The notes under the pieces were generated by a model. That model searched no databases, was not told where the DNA came from, and saw only the letters and a list, made by a program, of their open reading frames with translations. From Paenibacillus lycopersici (lineage in GTDB: Bacteria; Bacillota; Bacilli; Paenibacillales; Paenibacillaceae): a stretch of DNA of 64,000 nt. Below, one piece after another: positions 25,402 to 34,399 of the stretch. The stretch covers positions 3,847,001-3,911,000 of the forward strand of contig NZ_CP048209.1 in assembly GCF_010119935.1 (NCBI RefSeq), in the 5' to 3' direction. The position numbers and the translations under genes were made by a program. How positions within the stretch are numbered: the stretch's first letter is position 1; every line of letters begins with the position of its first letter.

Positions 25402-25682
25402 AAAAGTTGCTCCCTATGAGGGGAATCCTGGGGAATCCTTCCCAAGGGAAGGATTTTGATGCTTGCACCGGGAAATCGCGTGATTCTTTCCCGTGGGCAG
25501 GATTTTGGTGCTCCACGGGCTCCACGGCAGAATTTCCCGTGAAATCCTTCCCAAGGGCAGGATTTCGGTGCTCTGCGGCAGCATTTCACGCGAATTCCTT
25601 CCCAAAGGCAGCTTTCCGCACCTTCGGCCACAAAAGCTGCCCAGGCGGCAGCTTTTCGTGCGATTTCACCGGCCTTCGGCCA
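25402..25682. repeat. Degenerate end of the array with a second hairpin family
   Basis: A decayed unit begins at 25402 in perfect register. Then four units of another hairpin start at about 25437, 25486, 25546 and 25597; the first is the perfect dyad AATCCTTCCC-AA-GGGAAGGATT, the third is one mismatch from perfect, and linkers resemble TTTCGGTGCTC...GCATTTCACGCG. The fourth is a chimera running into GGCAGCTTTCCGCACCTTCGGCC of the first family. A last complete family 1 unit follows at 25632, with loop CCAGGCG. Confidence 0.85.
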
Positions 25683-25821
25683 AATAATCTAGGCCTCTGC
25701 CATCCTGAAATCTTGCCATCTTACAGCCACGCAAGATGTCCATCCGGCCAATCCCCTGCCCGACAGCATTGCTGACCATTCCGCAACTCTCGCGACCTAG
25801 GCCGCATCACCGCCGCTGCAC
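25683..25821. other. Spacer after the glycerate kinase gene, nothing recognised
   Basis: No terminator of the usual kind is visible downstream of the minus-strand glycerate kinase gene; the hairpin at 25632 with its flanking A/T runs may fill that role. Confidence 0.4.
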
Positions 25822-26964
25822 TCACCGCTTCGTTCCCGCGACCAAGCGCATCACGTTCGCCACCGCTTGATGCAAGCTCTGTTCGCCCTGCTTCAGCGCA
25901 TCCTCAAGCGGCATCGGCCGCGTGGTGATACCGAAGGCGGCCTGCAGGCCCGCTTCGTACAAGCTCTCGTATCCCGGCTGCAGGCTGCCGGCGAATGCGA
26001 GGACCGGCACGCCGGCTTTTCGCGCGCGCTTCACGATGCCCGCGATCACTTTGCCGTTCGGCGTCTGGCCGTCGATACGCCCTTCACCGGTCAGCACGTA
26101 ATCGGCGCCTTCCAGGTGCGCATCGAAATCGACCGCGTCCAGCACGAGCTCGATCCCCGGCTCGAGCTTGCCGCCGCACAGCATGAGCGCTGCGCCGAGC
26201 CCGCCGGCAGCGCCGGCGCCGGGCACGTCGTGCAGCCGCAGACCCGACGCTTCCGCAATGCGGTCGGCGAAATGGCTTAGCGCCGCATCGAGCGCCATCG
26301 CCATCTGCGGCGAGGCGCCTTTCTGCGGGCCGAACACCTGCGATGCGCCGCGGGGGCCGACCAGCGGGTTCGTCACGTCGCAGGCGACGGCGATGCGCAC
26401 CTCACGCAGCCGCTTGTCCAACCCGGAGAGATCGATCGCCGCCACGCACGGCAGTTCGCCGCCGCCTCGCCCGATCTCCCGGCCGCCGGCATCGAGCAGC
26501 CTCGCGCCGAGCGCCTGCAGCATGCCTGCGCCGCAATCGTTGGTCGCACTGCCGCCGATCGTAATGATCATGCGGCGAACAGTGCCGTGGCTTAACGCAT
26601 GCCCGATCAATTCGCCCGTGCCGTATGTCGTCGTCAGCAGCGGATTTCTGGCCTCGGGCGGAACAAGCTGCAGCCCGCTCGCCTGCGCCATCTCCACGAC
26701 GGCCGTCCCGCCATCGCCGGACAAACCGTAATGAGCGGCAGCCTTCCCGCCCAACGGGTCCGTCACTTCCACGTCGATGAGACGGCCCCGCATGGCGCCG
26801 ATTAAGACGTCCAGCGTCCCTTCCCCGCCGTCCGCGACCGGCAGCTCGACGATTTCCGTTTCGCTGCCGCCGGCAACGCCTTGAATCGCCTCGCGCATCA
26901 CGGCCGCCGCGCGATACGCGGACATGCTTTCCTTGAACGAATCCGGCGCCAATACTACCTTCAT
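25822..26964 (-). CDS. Glycerate kinase (GlxK/GarK family)
   Basis: A 380-residue cytoplasmic enzyme phosphorylating D-glycerate with ATP to a phosphoglycerate, feeding glycolysis from glyoxylate, glucarate or serine breakdown. Family blocks visible: the opening VVLAPDSFKESMSA, VADGGEGTLDVL, IGGSATNDCGAGMLQALGA, GPRGASQVFGPQKGA and the late TGEGRIDGQTPNGKVIAGI. Full length for the family. GAGAGGGG lies upstream of the ATG. It is monocistronic here, with no neighbouring glycerate pathway genes, and is convergent with the glycosidase-like gene across the hairpin array. Confidence 0.95.
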   Translation of the reverse strand: MKVVLAPDSFKESMSAYRAAAVMREAIQGVAGGSETEIVELPVADGGEGTLDVLIGAMRGRLIDVEVTDPLGGKAAAHYGLSGDGGTAVVEMAQASGLQLVPPEARNPLLTTTYGTGELIGHALSHGTVRRMIITIGGSATNDCGAGMLQALGARLLDAGGREIGRGGGELPCVAAIDLSGLDKRLREVRIAVACDVTNPLVGPRGASQVFGPQKGASPQMAMALDAALSHFADRIAEASGLRLHDVPGAGAAGGLGAALMLCGGKLEPGIELVLDAVDFDAHLEGADYVLTGEGRIDGQTPNGKVIAGIVKRARKAGVPVLAFAGSLQPGYESLYEAGLQAAFGITTRPMPLEDALKQGEQSLHQAVANVMRLVAGTKR

Positions 26965-27078
26965 GCCGCAATGCCCCTCTCATTTTTCTCTATCATAACT
27001 CAAATCTACCTCTCTTACCTATAACAACCGGCACATCCGCCTGGCTAGCATAAACAAGCAGACCAAGTCCCCAATGAC

Positions 27079-27305
27079 TCAGCCTGCTTGAATGTCACGC
27101 TAATCAGCCCGCATATATCTCGCCTTATCAGCCTGCTTGAATGTCTCGCCTTATCAACCCGCATGTATGTCACGCTAATCAGCCTGCTTGAATGTCTCGC
27201 CTTATCAGCCCGCATATGTCACGCCTACACAGCATTCACGCTCTATTATTCCGTATGAAGTGTCACGCCTAATCCACCTGCTTTTGATACCACGCCTTAT
27301 ACGAA
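27079..27305. repeat. Alternating 25-bp half units forming a ~50-bp repeat
   Basis: CAGCCTGCTTGAATGTC starts at 27080, 27129 and 27180. Between these lie sister half units CAGCCCGCAT...TCTCGCCTTAT. Each half ends CACGCTAAT or CTCGCCTTAT. Two more decayed halves follow, the last (CACGCCTTAT) containing the stop codon of the msrAB gene at 27297. This fills most of the 332-base gap after the glycerate kinase start. Confidence 0.8.
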
Positions 27306-28283
27306 TGGCAGGAAATAACCGTACCCCTCGGCCTCCATATCGGCTTTCGGAATGAAACGCAGCGCCGCCGAATTGATGCAATAGCGCAGCCGCGACGGGC
27401 CCGGGCCGTCGTTGAACACATGGCCCAGATGCGAATCGCCTTCCCGGCTGCGCACTTCGGTGCGGATCATGCCGTGGCTGTAATCGCCCTTCTCCTTCAC
27501 GTTCGCGTTCACGAGCGGCTTAGTGAAGCTCGGCCAGCCGCAGTGCGCGTCGAACTTATCCTTCGAGCTGAACAGCGGTTCGCCCGACACGATGTCGACG
27601 TAGATCCCTTCGCCGTTGAAATCCCAGTATTCGTTCGCGAAAGGCGGCTCCGTCGCGTTATTCTGCGTCACTTCGAATTGCTCCGCCGTCAGCATCGCGC
27701 GGCGGGCTTCGCGGTCCTGCGTCGTATTCCAATGCGCATCGATGAAGGCGTCGCGGCCCGACCCTTTACGGTACATCCGATAACGGAGCGGGTTCTTGTG
27801 ATGATAATCCTGATGGTAATCCTCTGCCGGATAGAACGCCGCCGACGGTACGATTTCGGTCACGATCGGCTTGTCGAACCGCCCGCTCCGCTCCAGCTCG
27901 GCCTTGGACTTCTCCGCCGCGGCGCGCTGGGCTTCGTCTTCATAGAAGATCGCGCTCCGGTACGAATGGCCCCGATCATGGAACTGGCCCCCCGCATCGG
28001 TCGGATCGATTTGCTGCCAATAAGTATTCAGTAATTTCTCGTATGGATAAATGGCGGGATCGAACGTAATTTGCACCACTTCGGCATGGCCCGTCGTATC
28101 GGAGCACACCTCTTTGTACGTCGGATTCGCGGTATGCCCGCCCATGTAGCCCGACACGACGCTATGGATGCCCGGCTGCTCCTCGAACGGCGTCACCATA
28201 CACCAGAAGCATCCGCCGGCGAAGGTCGCCTTCTCCAGCTTGCTGCCCGATTGCTGCGCTTGATCTGTATTGATATCGCTCAT
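27297..28283 (-). CDS. msrAB: Bifunctional peptide methionine sulfoxide reductase MsrA-MsrB
   Basis: A 328-residue cytoplasmic repair enzyme that reduces both stereoisomers of methionine sulfoxide. The MsrA half comes first, with the catalytic Cys25 in FAGGCFWC and the family block [21 protein letters not shown]; the MsrB half follows with [20 protein letters not shown] and the catalytic cysteine in [13 protein letters not shown]. The MsrB half appears to lack the CxxC pairs of zinc-binding forms. The ATG at 28283 is preceded by AAGGA; the frame continues 14 codons upstream without one. Thioredoxin would be the usual reductant. It is a single-gene unit. Confidence 0.95.
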   Translation of the reverse strand: MSDINTDQAQQSGSKLEKATFAGGCFWCMVTPFEEQPGIHSVVSGYMGGHTANPTYKEVCSDTTGHAEVVQITFDPAIYPYEKLLNTYWQQIDPTDAGGQFHDRGHSYRSAIFYEDEAQRAAAEKSKAELERSGRFDKPIVTEIVPSAAFYPAEDYHQDYHHKNPLRYRMYRKGSGRDAFIDAHWNTTQDREARRAMLTAEQFEVTQNNATEPPFANEYWDFNGEGIYVDIVSGEPLFSSKDKFDAHCGWPSFTKPLVNANVKEKGDYSHGMIRTEVRSREGDSHLGHVFNDGPGPSRLRYCINSAALRFIPKADMEAEGYGYFLPFV

Positions 28284-28394
28284 TTTCGTCTCGTCCTTTC
28301 TGTCTGCCAGCTCTTTCTTTATCATACCAGAAGACGGTTTCGCTTACCAAATGCCGCCAGCCGGCCCTGTTTCGACAAGACTTGCGTTTACAAA

Positions 28395-28408
28395 TGAGAA
28401 ATTTCTCA
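28395..28408. promoter_or_regulatory. Perfect 14-bp palindrome upstream of the NlpC/P60 gene
   Basis: TGAGAAATTTCTCA is a perfect palindrome, with a further half site TTCTCAT nine bases on. It lies midway between the divergent msrAB and NlpC/P60 genes. A -10-like TATAGT occurs near 28493. Confidence 0.5.
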
Positions 28409-28544
28409 CGTAATTCTCATAAAGCCGCATTTTTCACTGAACCGCTCGACAAACGTCCTCATTCGCCCAAAACCCGCTGTTTCAGCTGTGCTATAGTGTA
28501 AAAAGACAAATGACACCTTGAAGAGCTGGAGGGAAAGCAAAGCA

Positions 28545-29030
28545 ATGTCGTTCTCTTATAAAACTTTACTCAAAAGCATCCTAAATGTGAGTCTTTGCTC
28601 CACGATCGGCGTTGCGGCCATCGCGGCAGGAACGGCGACAACGGCAAGCGCGGCGACCGAGAAATCCAAAGAATTGATCACCTACGGCGAGAAATACATA
28701 GGTACGCCTTATCTTTATGGAGCGGTTCCATACATGACGAACGCATTCGATTGCTCTTCGTTTACGCAATACGTGTTCGATAACTTCAATATTACGCTGC
28801 CGCGCACCTCGTTCGATCAAGCATTGAAAGGAACGAAGGTCGCGAAAGGCTATCTCAGCATGGGCGATCTCGTCTTCTTCAAAACGAACGGCTACAGCAT
28901 CAGCCATGTCGCGATCTACGCCGGCGACAACAAAATCTTGCACAGCGCCAACAATGGCGTTGAAATTTCCGATATGGACTCGAGCTACTGGAAGAAATAT
29001 TACGTAACGGCAAGACGCGTGCTTAATTAA
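28545..29030 (+). CDS. Secreted NlpC/P60-family endopeptidase
   Basis: A 161-residue secreted peptidoglycan hydrolase of minimal size. A signal peptide of about 36 residues ends in TASAA; the rest is a single NlpC/P60 domain with catalytic Cys70 in AFDCSSFTQYVF, His121 in ISHVAIYAGDNK and a third polar position near His133 (ILHSANNG). It would cut stem peptides in the cell wall. GGAGGG lies 11 bases before the ATG at 28545; an in-frame ATG at 28518 has no ribosome site. There are no SH3 or LysM anchoring domains. A terminator follows. Confidence 0.93.
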   Translation: MSFSYKTLLKSILNVSLCSTIGVAAIAAGTATTASAATEKSKELITYGEKYIGTPYLYGAVPYMTNAFDCSSFTQYVFDNFNITLPRTSFDQALKGTKVAKGYLSMGDLVFFKTNGYSISHVAIYAGDNKILHSANNGVEISDMDSSYWKKYYVTARRVLN

Positions 29031-29055
29031 TCTGCCGAAGAAGCATCCAAATGGC

Positions 29056-29106
29056 AAGAAGCCTTTCAGCACCGCGGCAATCGCGACGTTGAGAGGCTTC
29101 TTTCGT
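29056..29106 (+). terminator. Terminator after the NlpC/P60 gene
   Basis: AAGAAGCCTTTCAGC and GTTGAGAGGCTTCTT pair around a long loop and are followed by TTCG; the A-rich left side may make it work in both directions. Confidence 0.65.
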
Positions 29107-29283
29107 TATGCGTTTGAAGTTCCGTCTGTTGGACGTTTCGTTTTACGGTTTATTGTGCGCTTTGGCATTCCGATTGTTGTGCCGCGGATGCTGAATATTG
29201 TACCGTTCGGCCTACTGTTCGTCGTTCCGTCTCTCGTTCCCTTGTTCCCTTGTTCAACCCGCTTGTCGTACCGCCTATACGCG

Positions 29284-29847
29284 CTATACGCGGAACAAGC
29301 CGTGACCGTCCAATTGAACGAGCGGTTCCTTGTCTTCCGTCAGCCCTTCGTTCTTCGAACGCAGCGCCACATCGATGAGCCAGCGCGTAAATCCGGCGAC
29401 GTTCATCGATTCGAGCTCCTCCATGCTGAAGAATCCTGCCCGATCGACTTCGATGCCGTCCGGTTCCGGCTCCCCGCCCACGTAGTCCATCGCGAACGCG
29501 ATATAGACGTTATGGATGTTGCGCGGCAAATCGCGCACGGCGACGATGCCGCGGACTTCCGCGTCCACGGCGGTCTCTTCCTTGACCTCGCGCACGATGG
29601 AATCATGAATCAATTCCAGCTGCTCGATATAACCGCCCGGATTCGTCCAATAGCCCTTGCCCGGCTCTTGCGCCCTGCGCACGAGCAGCACTTTGTCGTC
29701 CCTCAGGACGAGCGCCCCGACGCCGATGCTGTAATTGCCCCAATGCACGAAGCTGCAGCCTTCCGCCGAGCAGGCCATGCGCATCGTACCGTCGATATCC
29801 CGCAGCGCCAGCGGCGCTCCGCAAGTCATGCAATAATTAATTCCCAT
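29284..29847 (-). CDS. Nudix hydrolase with N-terminal zinc ribbon
   Basis: A 187-residue cytoplasmic hydrolase of nucleoside diphosphate-linked compounds. Four cysteines in CMTCGAPL and CSAEGC form a zinc ribbon (about 6-35), and the Nudix box is present as GGYIEQLELIHDSIVREVKEET (its last Gly replaced by Ala). This domain pair resembles NADH pyrophosphatase-like and ADP-ribose-type Nudix proteins; the substrate is not assigned. The start at 29847 is chosen because the zinc ribbon begins there and GGGTGA lies upstream; it is a weak site. Confidence 0.85.
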   Translation of the reverse strand: MGINYCMTCGAPLALRDIDGTMRMACSAEGCSFVHWGNYSIGVGALVLRDDKVLLVRRAQEPGKGYWTNPGGYIEQLELIHDSIVREVKEETAVDAEVRGIVAVRDLPRNIHNVYIAFAMDYVGGEPEPDGIEVDRAGFFSMEELESMNVAGFTRWLIDVALRSKNEGLTEDKEPLVQLDGHGLFRV

Positions 29848-29975
29848 TCGCTTCACCCGATTTGTCCGAATTGATGATCCCAAGTACAAGTGCTTCACCT
29901 AGAATGATAGCGCTATCCAACGCATCGTACAACCACAAATATCGGACAAAAGCAGGATCGCCCGCCGCAGGCCGC

Positions 29976-31379
29976 TTACTGCTGCTTGACGGTTACAGTG
30001 AATGCGCGAACGTCGGCCGACCCGCCGTTGCTGATGATGGCGGTCAAGGTCACATTCGTATTCCCTTTCCCGTGCGCAGGCCGATGCAGCGTCTTGCCGT
30101 CATTGGACAGTACCGACGTATTGCTGGAGTACCAAGTGATCGTGCTGCCGTAGTAGCCTTTCGTCGGCAAGCCGAGCGGCTGCGTGACGCCGGACGCCGA
30201 GTCGCCGCTGCGATACGCGATCGCAAGGTCGGCTTTATCGGCGGCCGCTTGCTCGGAATCGCTGTATTGGCGCTTCACGGTCAAGGCGAACATCTTCGTA
30301 TCGCTGCTGGAGCCGCTGTAGAGAATCGCCGTCATGTAGACGATCGTATCGGAAGCGTTGGACGGCGGTCGGTTCAACGTCTTGCCATCGGCGGAAAGCG
30401 TGCCGGGCGCGCTGGAGATCCACGTAATCTTCGAACCGTTGACGCCCGTGGCCGGCAGGCCGTCCAGCGGACGCGTCACACGGCCGGCGTTGTCCGAGCC
30501 GCCGAAGTCGATCGCAAGCGCCGCTTTATCGGCAGCGACCTTCTGCGTATCCGGCAGCTGCTGTTTCACGGTGACGGTGAACAGTTTGAATTCCGTCGCT
30601 GAACCGTATTGCAAGTACGCGGCGAAGACGACGGTGACGTCGCCGCTGCCGGCCGCAGGCCGATTAACGACCTTGCCGTCATTCGAGATGACGGACGGCG
30701 TCATCGACGTCCACTTCACGGTCGAACCGTTCTCGCCCTTCGCCGGCAGCGACTTGAACGGCTGCGTCACGCTGCCGCCGTTATCGGATTCGCCGAAGCC
30801 GATCGCGAGCGCCGCCTTGTCTCGCGTGACGCGTTCGATATCCGAGAGCTGCGGGGACGTGCCCTTGACGACGACGCGGAACGTCTTGGTTGCCGTAGCA
30901 TTGTTATAGGTAAGCACCGCGGTCAGGTTCACCGCGACATCCGCTTTCGCCTGCCGGTGGACGGTCAGACCGTCGTTCGAGATCACGAGCGGATTGCTGG
31001 ACGTCCATTTCACGGTTGATCCGTTCTTGCCGCGGGCCGGAAGAATGACCGGCAGCGTCACGTTATTCGCGTTGTCGTTCACAAGGTACTGAATGGCGAG
31101 CGCATTCTTGTCTTCGGTCACTTTCTGCGTATTCAAGCTGCTGCCGTTGTCGGCCGCGCACTGCGCTTTGAACGAGGCGATGAGACTGACGAGCAGCGAG
31201 CGCGAGCGCTCGTTCTTCGTCTTCTGCAGCACTTGATTAAGCATATTGACGGTCTGGCTGCACGACTGCTGCTGGTTGTTCTTGCCGTCCTTGCCCGAAT
31301 AACCGCCATGCGCGAATACCGAGCTTCCGCCGAACGCGAACATGGCCAGAACGAGCAAGACGACTGTCCATTTCTTCAT
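29976..31379 (-). CDS. Secreted protein with four atrophied bacterial Ig-like repeats
   Basis: A 467-residue exported protein: signal peptide to about residue 23 (FGGSSVFAHG), a helical Gln/Cys-containing region with Cys40 and Cys74, then four repeats of roughly 90 residues (about 85-172, 180-272, 278-370 and 375-466). Each opens with DKxALAI, has GSTVKWTS or a variant and ISNDGK, and closes with FTVTVKQ, matching the atrophied bacterial Ig (aBig) family. AAAGGAG precedes the ATG. There is no sortase signal, S-layer domain or enzymatic domain, so it may be a secreted adhesive or structural protein. Confidence 0.85.
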   Translation of the reverse strand: MKKWTVVLLVLAMFAFGGSSVFAHGGYSGKDGKNNQQQSCSQTVNMLNQVLQKTKNERSRSLLVSLIASFKAQCAADNGSSLNTQKVTEDKNALAIQYLVNDNANNVTLPVILPARGKNGSTVKWTSSNPLVISNDGLTVHRQAKADVAVNLTAVLTYNNATATKTFRVVVKGTSPQLSDIERVTRDKAALAIGFGESDNGGSVTQPFKSLPAKGENGSTVKWTSMTPSVISNDGKVVNRPAAGSGDVTVVFAAYLQYGSATEFKLFTVTVKQQLPDTQKVAADKAALAIDFGGSDNAGRVTRPLDGLPATGVNGSKITWISSAPGTLSADGKTLNRPPSNASDTIVYMTAILYSGSSSDTKMFALTVKRQYSDSEQAAADKADLAIAYRSGDSASGVTQPLGLPTKGYYGSTITWYSSNTSVLSNDGKTLHRPAHGKGNTNVTLTAIISNGGSADVRAFTVTVKQQ

Positions 31380-31564
31380 GAACCTCTCTCCTTTTCCAAC
31401 ATGGATTAGGCGAAGATGCGGATGGGGCATCAAGCTTCGCCGGGAGCACGTTCAAGAGAGCGATAGTTAGCGCCATTAAACAAAATCGAATGCATGCCGA
31501 TGTCGTTCTCCTCATCATCTTAAACGGGAACGCGCCGCAATAGTTGCGATGGAACGGCCCGATA

Positions 31565-31593
31565 AAATAAAAAAAACCGCCCCATCAGGCGGA
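31565..31593 (-). terminator. Terminator after the SleB-like gene
   Basis: Minus strand: CCGCC, loop TGATGG, GGCGG, then TTTTTTTTATTTT. Confidence 0.8.
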
Positions 31594-31646
31594 TTTAATT
31601 AACGTAATTAAACATATGGGTGATCAATGAGCTGCCATTCTGCGAA

Positions 31647-32306
31647 CTAAACTGCGAATACGTGATTCCCGATTTTGGTCGTGACTTTGCGCGCGAGCAT
31701 CCATTGGGACTTCGCCGTTGCAGGATTGTAGTAATAAAGCGCGTTTTTGGTCGGGTCCCAACCCCGCACGGCATCCTTCGCCGCCAGGAAGGCGGTGTTG
31801 TCCGGAAGCAGCCAGTACTGGCCGTCGGCAACGGCCGCGAAGGCGAACGGCGCGAAAATAACATCGGTCACGGTTTTCGGGAAGAGCGGCGACTTGAGCC
31901 GATTCATGACGACCGCGCCTACGGCCACCTGTCCCTTGTATACTTCGCCTCTCGCTTCGGAATAGATGATCCGCGCCAATTTCGACAATTCGGGCTTGTT
32001 GACGGTCAATTTCTTGAGCGTGCTCCATGTCGCCGGACCGGCGATCCCGTCCGTTTGCAAGCCATGGGCTTTCTGGAAAGCAATTACGGCCGAGCGCGTC
32101 GTCATGCCATATGTCGTCGTAATCGTCCCTTTGAAATAATAGAGCGTTTGCAGTCTGAACTGCAGATCCGCCACGTCGCTGCCCGCGCTGCCTGCCTTGA
32201 GCGTCGGCGGCGAAGCCGCCATGGCCGTACCGCCGTAACCGAGCAGGGAACTGCCCGCGACGATCGCGCCGGCGAGCAATGCGATGATTCGTGTCTGTCT
32301 GTTCAT
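31647..32306 (-). CDS. SleB/CwlJ-type cell wall hydrolase with peptidoglycan-binding domain
   Basis: A 219-residue exported hydrolase: signal peptide to about residue 30 (GTAMAA), a PG_binding_1 domain (about 36-100, with LQFRLQTLYYFKG and GLQTDGIAGPATWSTLKKL), then a Hydrolase_2 domain (about 108-219) with the proposed catalytic Glu117 in LARIIYSEARGE and GQVAVGAVVMNRL. This is the architecture of spore cortex-lytic enzyme SleB, though shorter than the B. subtilis protein, and no ypeB partner follows. GGAGGG lies 11 bases before the ATG. It may act in germination or mother-cell wall turnover. Confidence 0.9.
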   Translation of the reverse strand: MNRQTRIIALLAGAIVAGSSLLGYGGTAMAASPPTLKAGSAGSDVADLQFRLQTLYYFKGTITTTYGMTTRSAVIAFQKAHGLQTDGIAGPATWSTLKKLTVNKPELSKLARIIYSEARGEVYKGQVAVGAVVMNRLKSPLFPKTVTDVIFAPFAFAAVADGQYWLLPDNTAFLAAKDAVRGWDPTKNALYYYNPATAKSQWMLARKVTTKIGNHVFAV

Positions 32307-32432
32307 GAAGCCTGAATCCCTCCAAACATAAGTATGGAAGCCGATCATAGCACGTAATTCAGGCCTGCATGCGGAAAAAGGGAGGTTTTTAATGATCTTA
32401 AATTATTATCATTTGACCTCCCGGCCCCCTGA

Positions 32433-33119
32433 TTAGATGGTGCTCCTGCGAAACAGCGCATAAGAAACGAGCGAGCAGACGATCGTGACCGGCAGCAGCA
32501 GCAGCGCGATGTTGAAGGCGGAACGCCCGTCGAAGAAGTCGAAAATATCTCTCCACCATTCCAGATGAATAATGGCAAAGACAAGCACCGTCCCAATGAT
32601 AAGCGACACGATCGCGGCCACGAGCAATCCGGTTCTGCCGAAGCGCCGGAACAAGCTGGAGATGACGAAGCCGAACAAGTACATGAACAGCAGGAACGAG
32701 AAGAAAACGATGAATTGCTGAAAGGCGTTGCCGTCGGTTACGTAGGGCAGATGGAAGAAGAAGAGCCGCACGCCCCAGCCGTTCGAAGCGTCCTCGATAT
32801 ACGAGAGCAGCGTCAGAACGATACTGGTTACGATGCTCACTGCCAGGATCATCATCATCGTGCCGGTGAAATAATCGCGCCGGCGGACGCTGAGCCCGAG
32901 CGCGAACGGGAACGTATGGTTGACCGCTACGATACCGCTCACCATGCTATAGATATAGATCGATGCCAGCCCGCCGGTAATGATCTGATCGTCGTTCATC
33001 GTTCCGGCGATGATCAGATTGATTAAGAAACTGCTCATCATGATGCACCATGGGACCAGAAACCAGGAAATCCGGTCCCTCAAATGCATTTTGACAATGC
33101 CTTTGACCGCCATGTTCAT
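32433..33119 (-). CDS. ABC-2 type exporter permease subunit
   Basis: A 228-residue membrane protein with about six helices; no catalytic motif. Its start overlaps the stop of the ATPase gene as TAATG, so the two are translationally coupled and should form one exporter under the YtrA-type regulator upstream. Such three-gene cassettes in Firmicutes are often linked to cell-envelope stress or antibiotic efflux; the substrate is unknown. Confidence 0.8.
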   Translation of the reverse strand: MNMAVKGIVKMHLRDRISWFLVPWCIMMSSFLINLIIAGTMNDDQIITGGLASIYIYSMVSGIVAVNHTFPFALGLSVRRRDYFTGTMMMILAVSIVTSIVLTLLSYIEDASNGWGVRLFFFHLPYVTDGNAFQQFIVFFSFLLFMYLFGFVISSLFRRFGRTGLLVAAIVSLIIGTVLVFAIIHLEWWRDIFDFFDGRSAFNIALLLLPVTIVCSLVSYALFRRSTI

Positions 33120-34012
33120 TATGCTGTCCCCTCTTTCTTAGCCGATGCGCCGTTCGTCAAAAATACGATCAGCTGCTGAATCGTGACCGATGTGAATTGA
33201 AGTCCCAGTGCCTCGGCCCGCTTCTGGTCGGATACGCCGAGCCGCTCGAAAATCGTGACCGCGCGGCTGCCAGCGAGCGATTCCTGATGGATGACCGTCT
33301 TCCCCGCCGCGTACGAATCGATCTTCGCCGCCGGCCCCGAGACGGTGTAGGCGCGCCCGCGCAGCGAATCGGCCTCTTCATCCAGCAAAATCCGTCCCTT
33401 GTTTATCACGATGACATGTTCCAGCAGCTTGCTCACTTCGTCGATCAAGTGCGTCGACAGGATGACGGTGCGCGGATGCTCCGTATAGTCTTCCATAAGC
33501 CGTTCATAGAAAATATTCCGCGCCACGGCGTCCAAGCCGAGATACGGCTCGTCGAAAATCGTCAGCGGCGCCCGGCTGGCAAGCCCGATGATGATGCCGA
33601 CGGACGACAGCATGCCGCGGGAGAGCTTCTTCATCCGCCGCTTGAGCGGCAAATTGAAGTCGGCCACGAGCCGCTTCGCGAATTCCCTGTCCCAATTCGG
33701 GTACAGCGCTTCGGCGGTATAGAGCACGTCGTTTACCCGAAACGTGTCGGGGTATTTCTGGCTTTCCTTAATGAAGCAGATCTGACGCAGCACGCGGTCG
33801 TTCTCGTACGGGGCTTCGCCGAATACGCGGAGCTCCCCGCCCGTCGGGAACAGCTGCGCCGTGATCATGTGCATGATCGTCGTCTTCCCCGCGCCGTTGC
33901 GGCCGAGCAGGCCATAGATTTTATTCGGTTCGATCGCGAAGCTTACATGATCGACAGCGGTAAAGCTGCCGTACGACTTCGTCAGCCGGTTGATTTCCAC
34001 AATGGTTTCCAA
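33119..34012 (-). CDS. ABC exporter ATP-binding protein
   Basis: A 297-residue ATPase energising the permease encoded downstream. Walker A is GLLGRNGAGKTT near 34-45, the signature is the unusual LSRGM in KLSRGMLSSVGIIIGLASRA, and Walker B/D-loop is LTIFDEPYLGLD. The C-terminal hundred residues form the accessory domain typical of YtrB/CcmA-like exporter ATPases. It follows the GntR gene by three bases. Confidence 0.92.
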   Translation of the reverse strand: METIVEINRLTKSYGSFTAVDHVSFAIEPNKIYGLLGRNGAGKTTIMHMITAQLFPTGGELRVFGEAPYENDRVLRQICFIKESQKYPDTFRVNDVLYTAEALYPNWDREFAKRLVADFNLPLKRRMKKLSRGMLSSVGIIIGLASRAPLTIFDEPYLGLDAVARNIFYERLMEDYTEHPRTVILSTHLIDEVSKLLEHVIVINKGRILLDEEADSLRGRAYTVSGPAAKIDSYAAGKTVIHQESLAGSRAVTIFERLGVSDQKRAEALGLQFTSVTIQQLIVFLTNGASAKKEGTA

Positions 34013-34015
34013 TGG

Positions 34016-34381
34016 TCAATTCCCCTTCCCGCGGATCATGTCCGTCAGTTGTTCTCTTGTGATGCCAAGCTTCTCCGCTTCGCGGATCATTGTCACGACG
34101 TATTGTTCGAAAAACTGTTCCTTCCGTTTCTCCATCAGCTTCTCCTTCGCTCCGGACGATACGAACATCCCAATCCCCCGCTTCTTGTACAGAATCTCTT
34201 GGTCCACCAGCAGATTGACGCCTTTAGCCGCCGTTGCCGGATTGATGCCGTAGAACGCGGCAAATTGATTCGTTGAAGGCACTTGAGATTCTTCGGGCAA
34301 TCCCCCGGCGATAATGTCGTCCTCGATGCGTTCGGCGATTTGAACGAAGATGGGACGGCTGTCGTCGATTGTGTTTCCCAT
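34016..34381 (-). CDS. GntR-family regulator, YtrA subfamily
   Basis: A 121-residue regulator: an N-terminal winged helix (PIFVQIAERIEDDIIAGGL, QVPSTNQFAAFYGINPATAA and a short wing KRGIGMFVSSG) followed by the short two-helix dimerisation tail of the YtrA group. It leads an operon with an ABC exporter and probably represses it, releasing on a drug or envelope signal. A perfect inverted repeat lies between promoter and start (34400-34421). Confidence 0.9.
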   Translation of the reverse strand: MGNTIDDSRPIFVQIAERIEDDIIAGGLPEESQVPSTNQFAAFYGINPATAAKGVNLLVDQEILYKKRGIGMFVSSGAKEKLMEKRKEQFFEQYVVTMIREAEKLGITREQLTDMIRGKGN

Positions 34382-34399
34382 CGCTTCACCACCATGTTG

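Noticed and set aside
24622-25682. CRISPR array
   Set aside because: The 52-bp units are copies throughout; there are no unique spacers between short repeats and no cas genes in the window.
25280-25775. Open frames across the end of the hairpin array
   Set aside because: Their translations merely reflect the repeat units, and no start signal is present.
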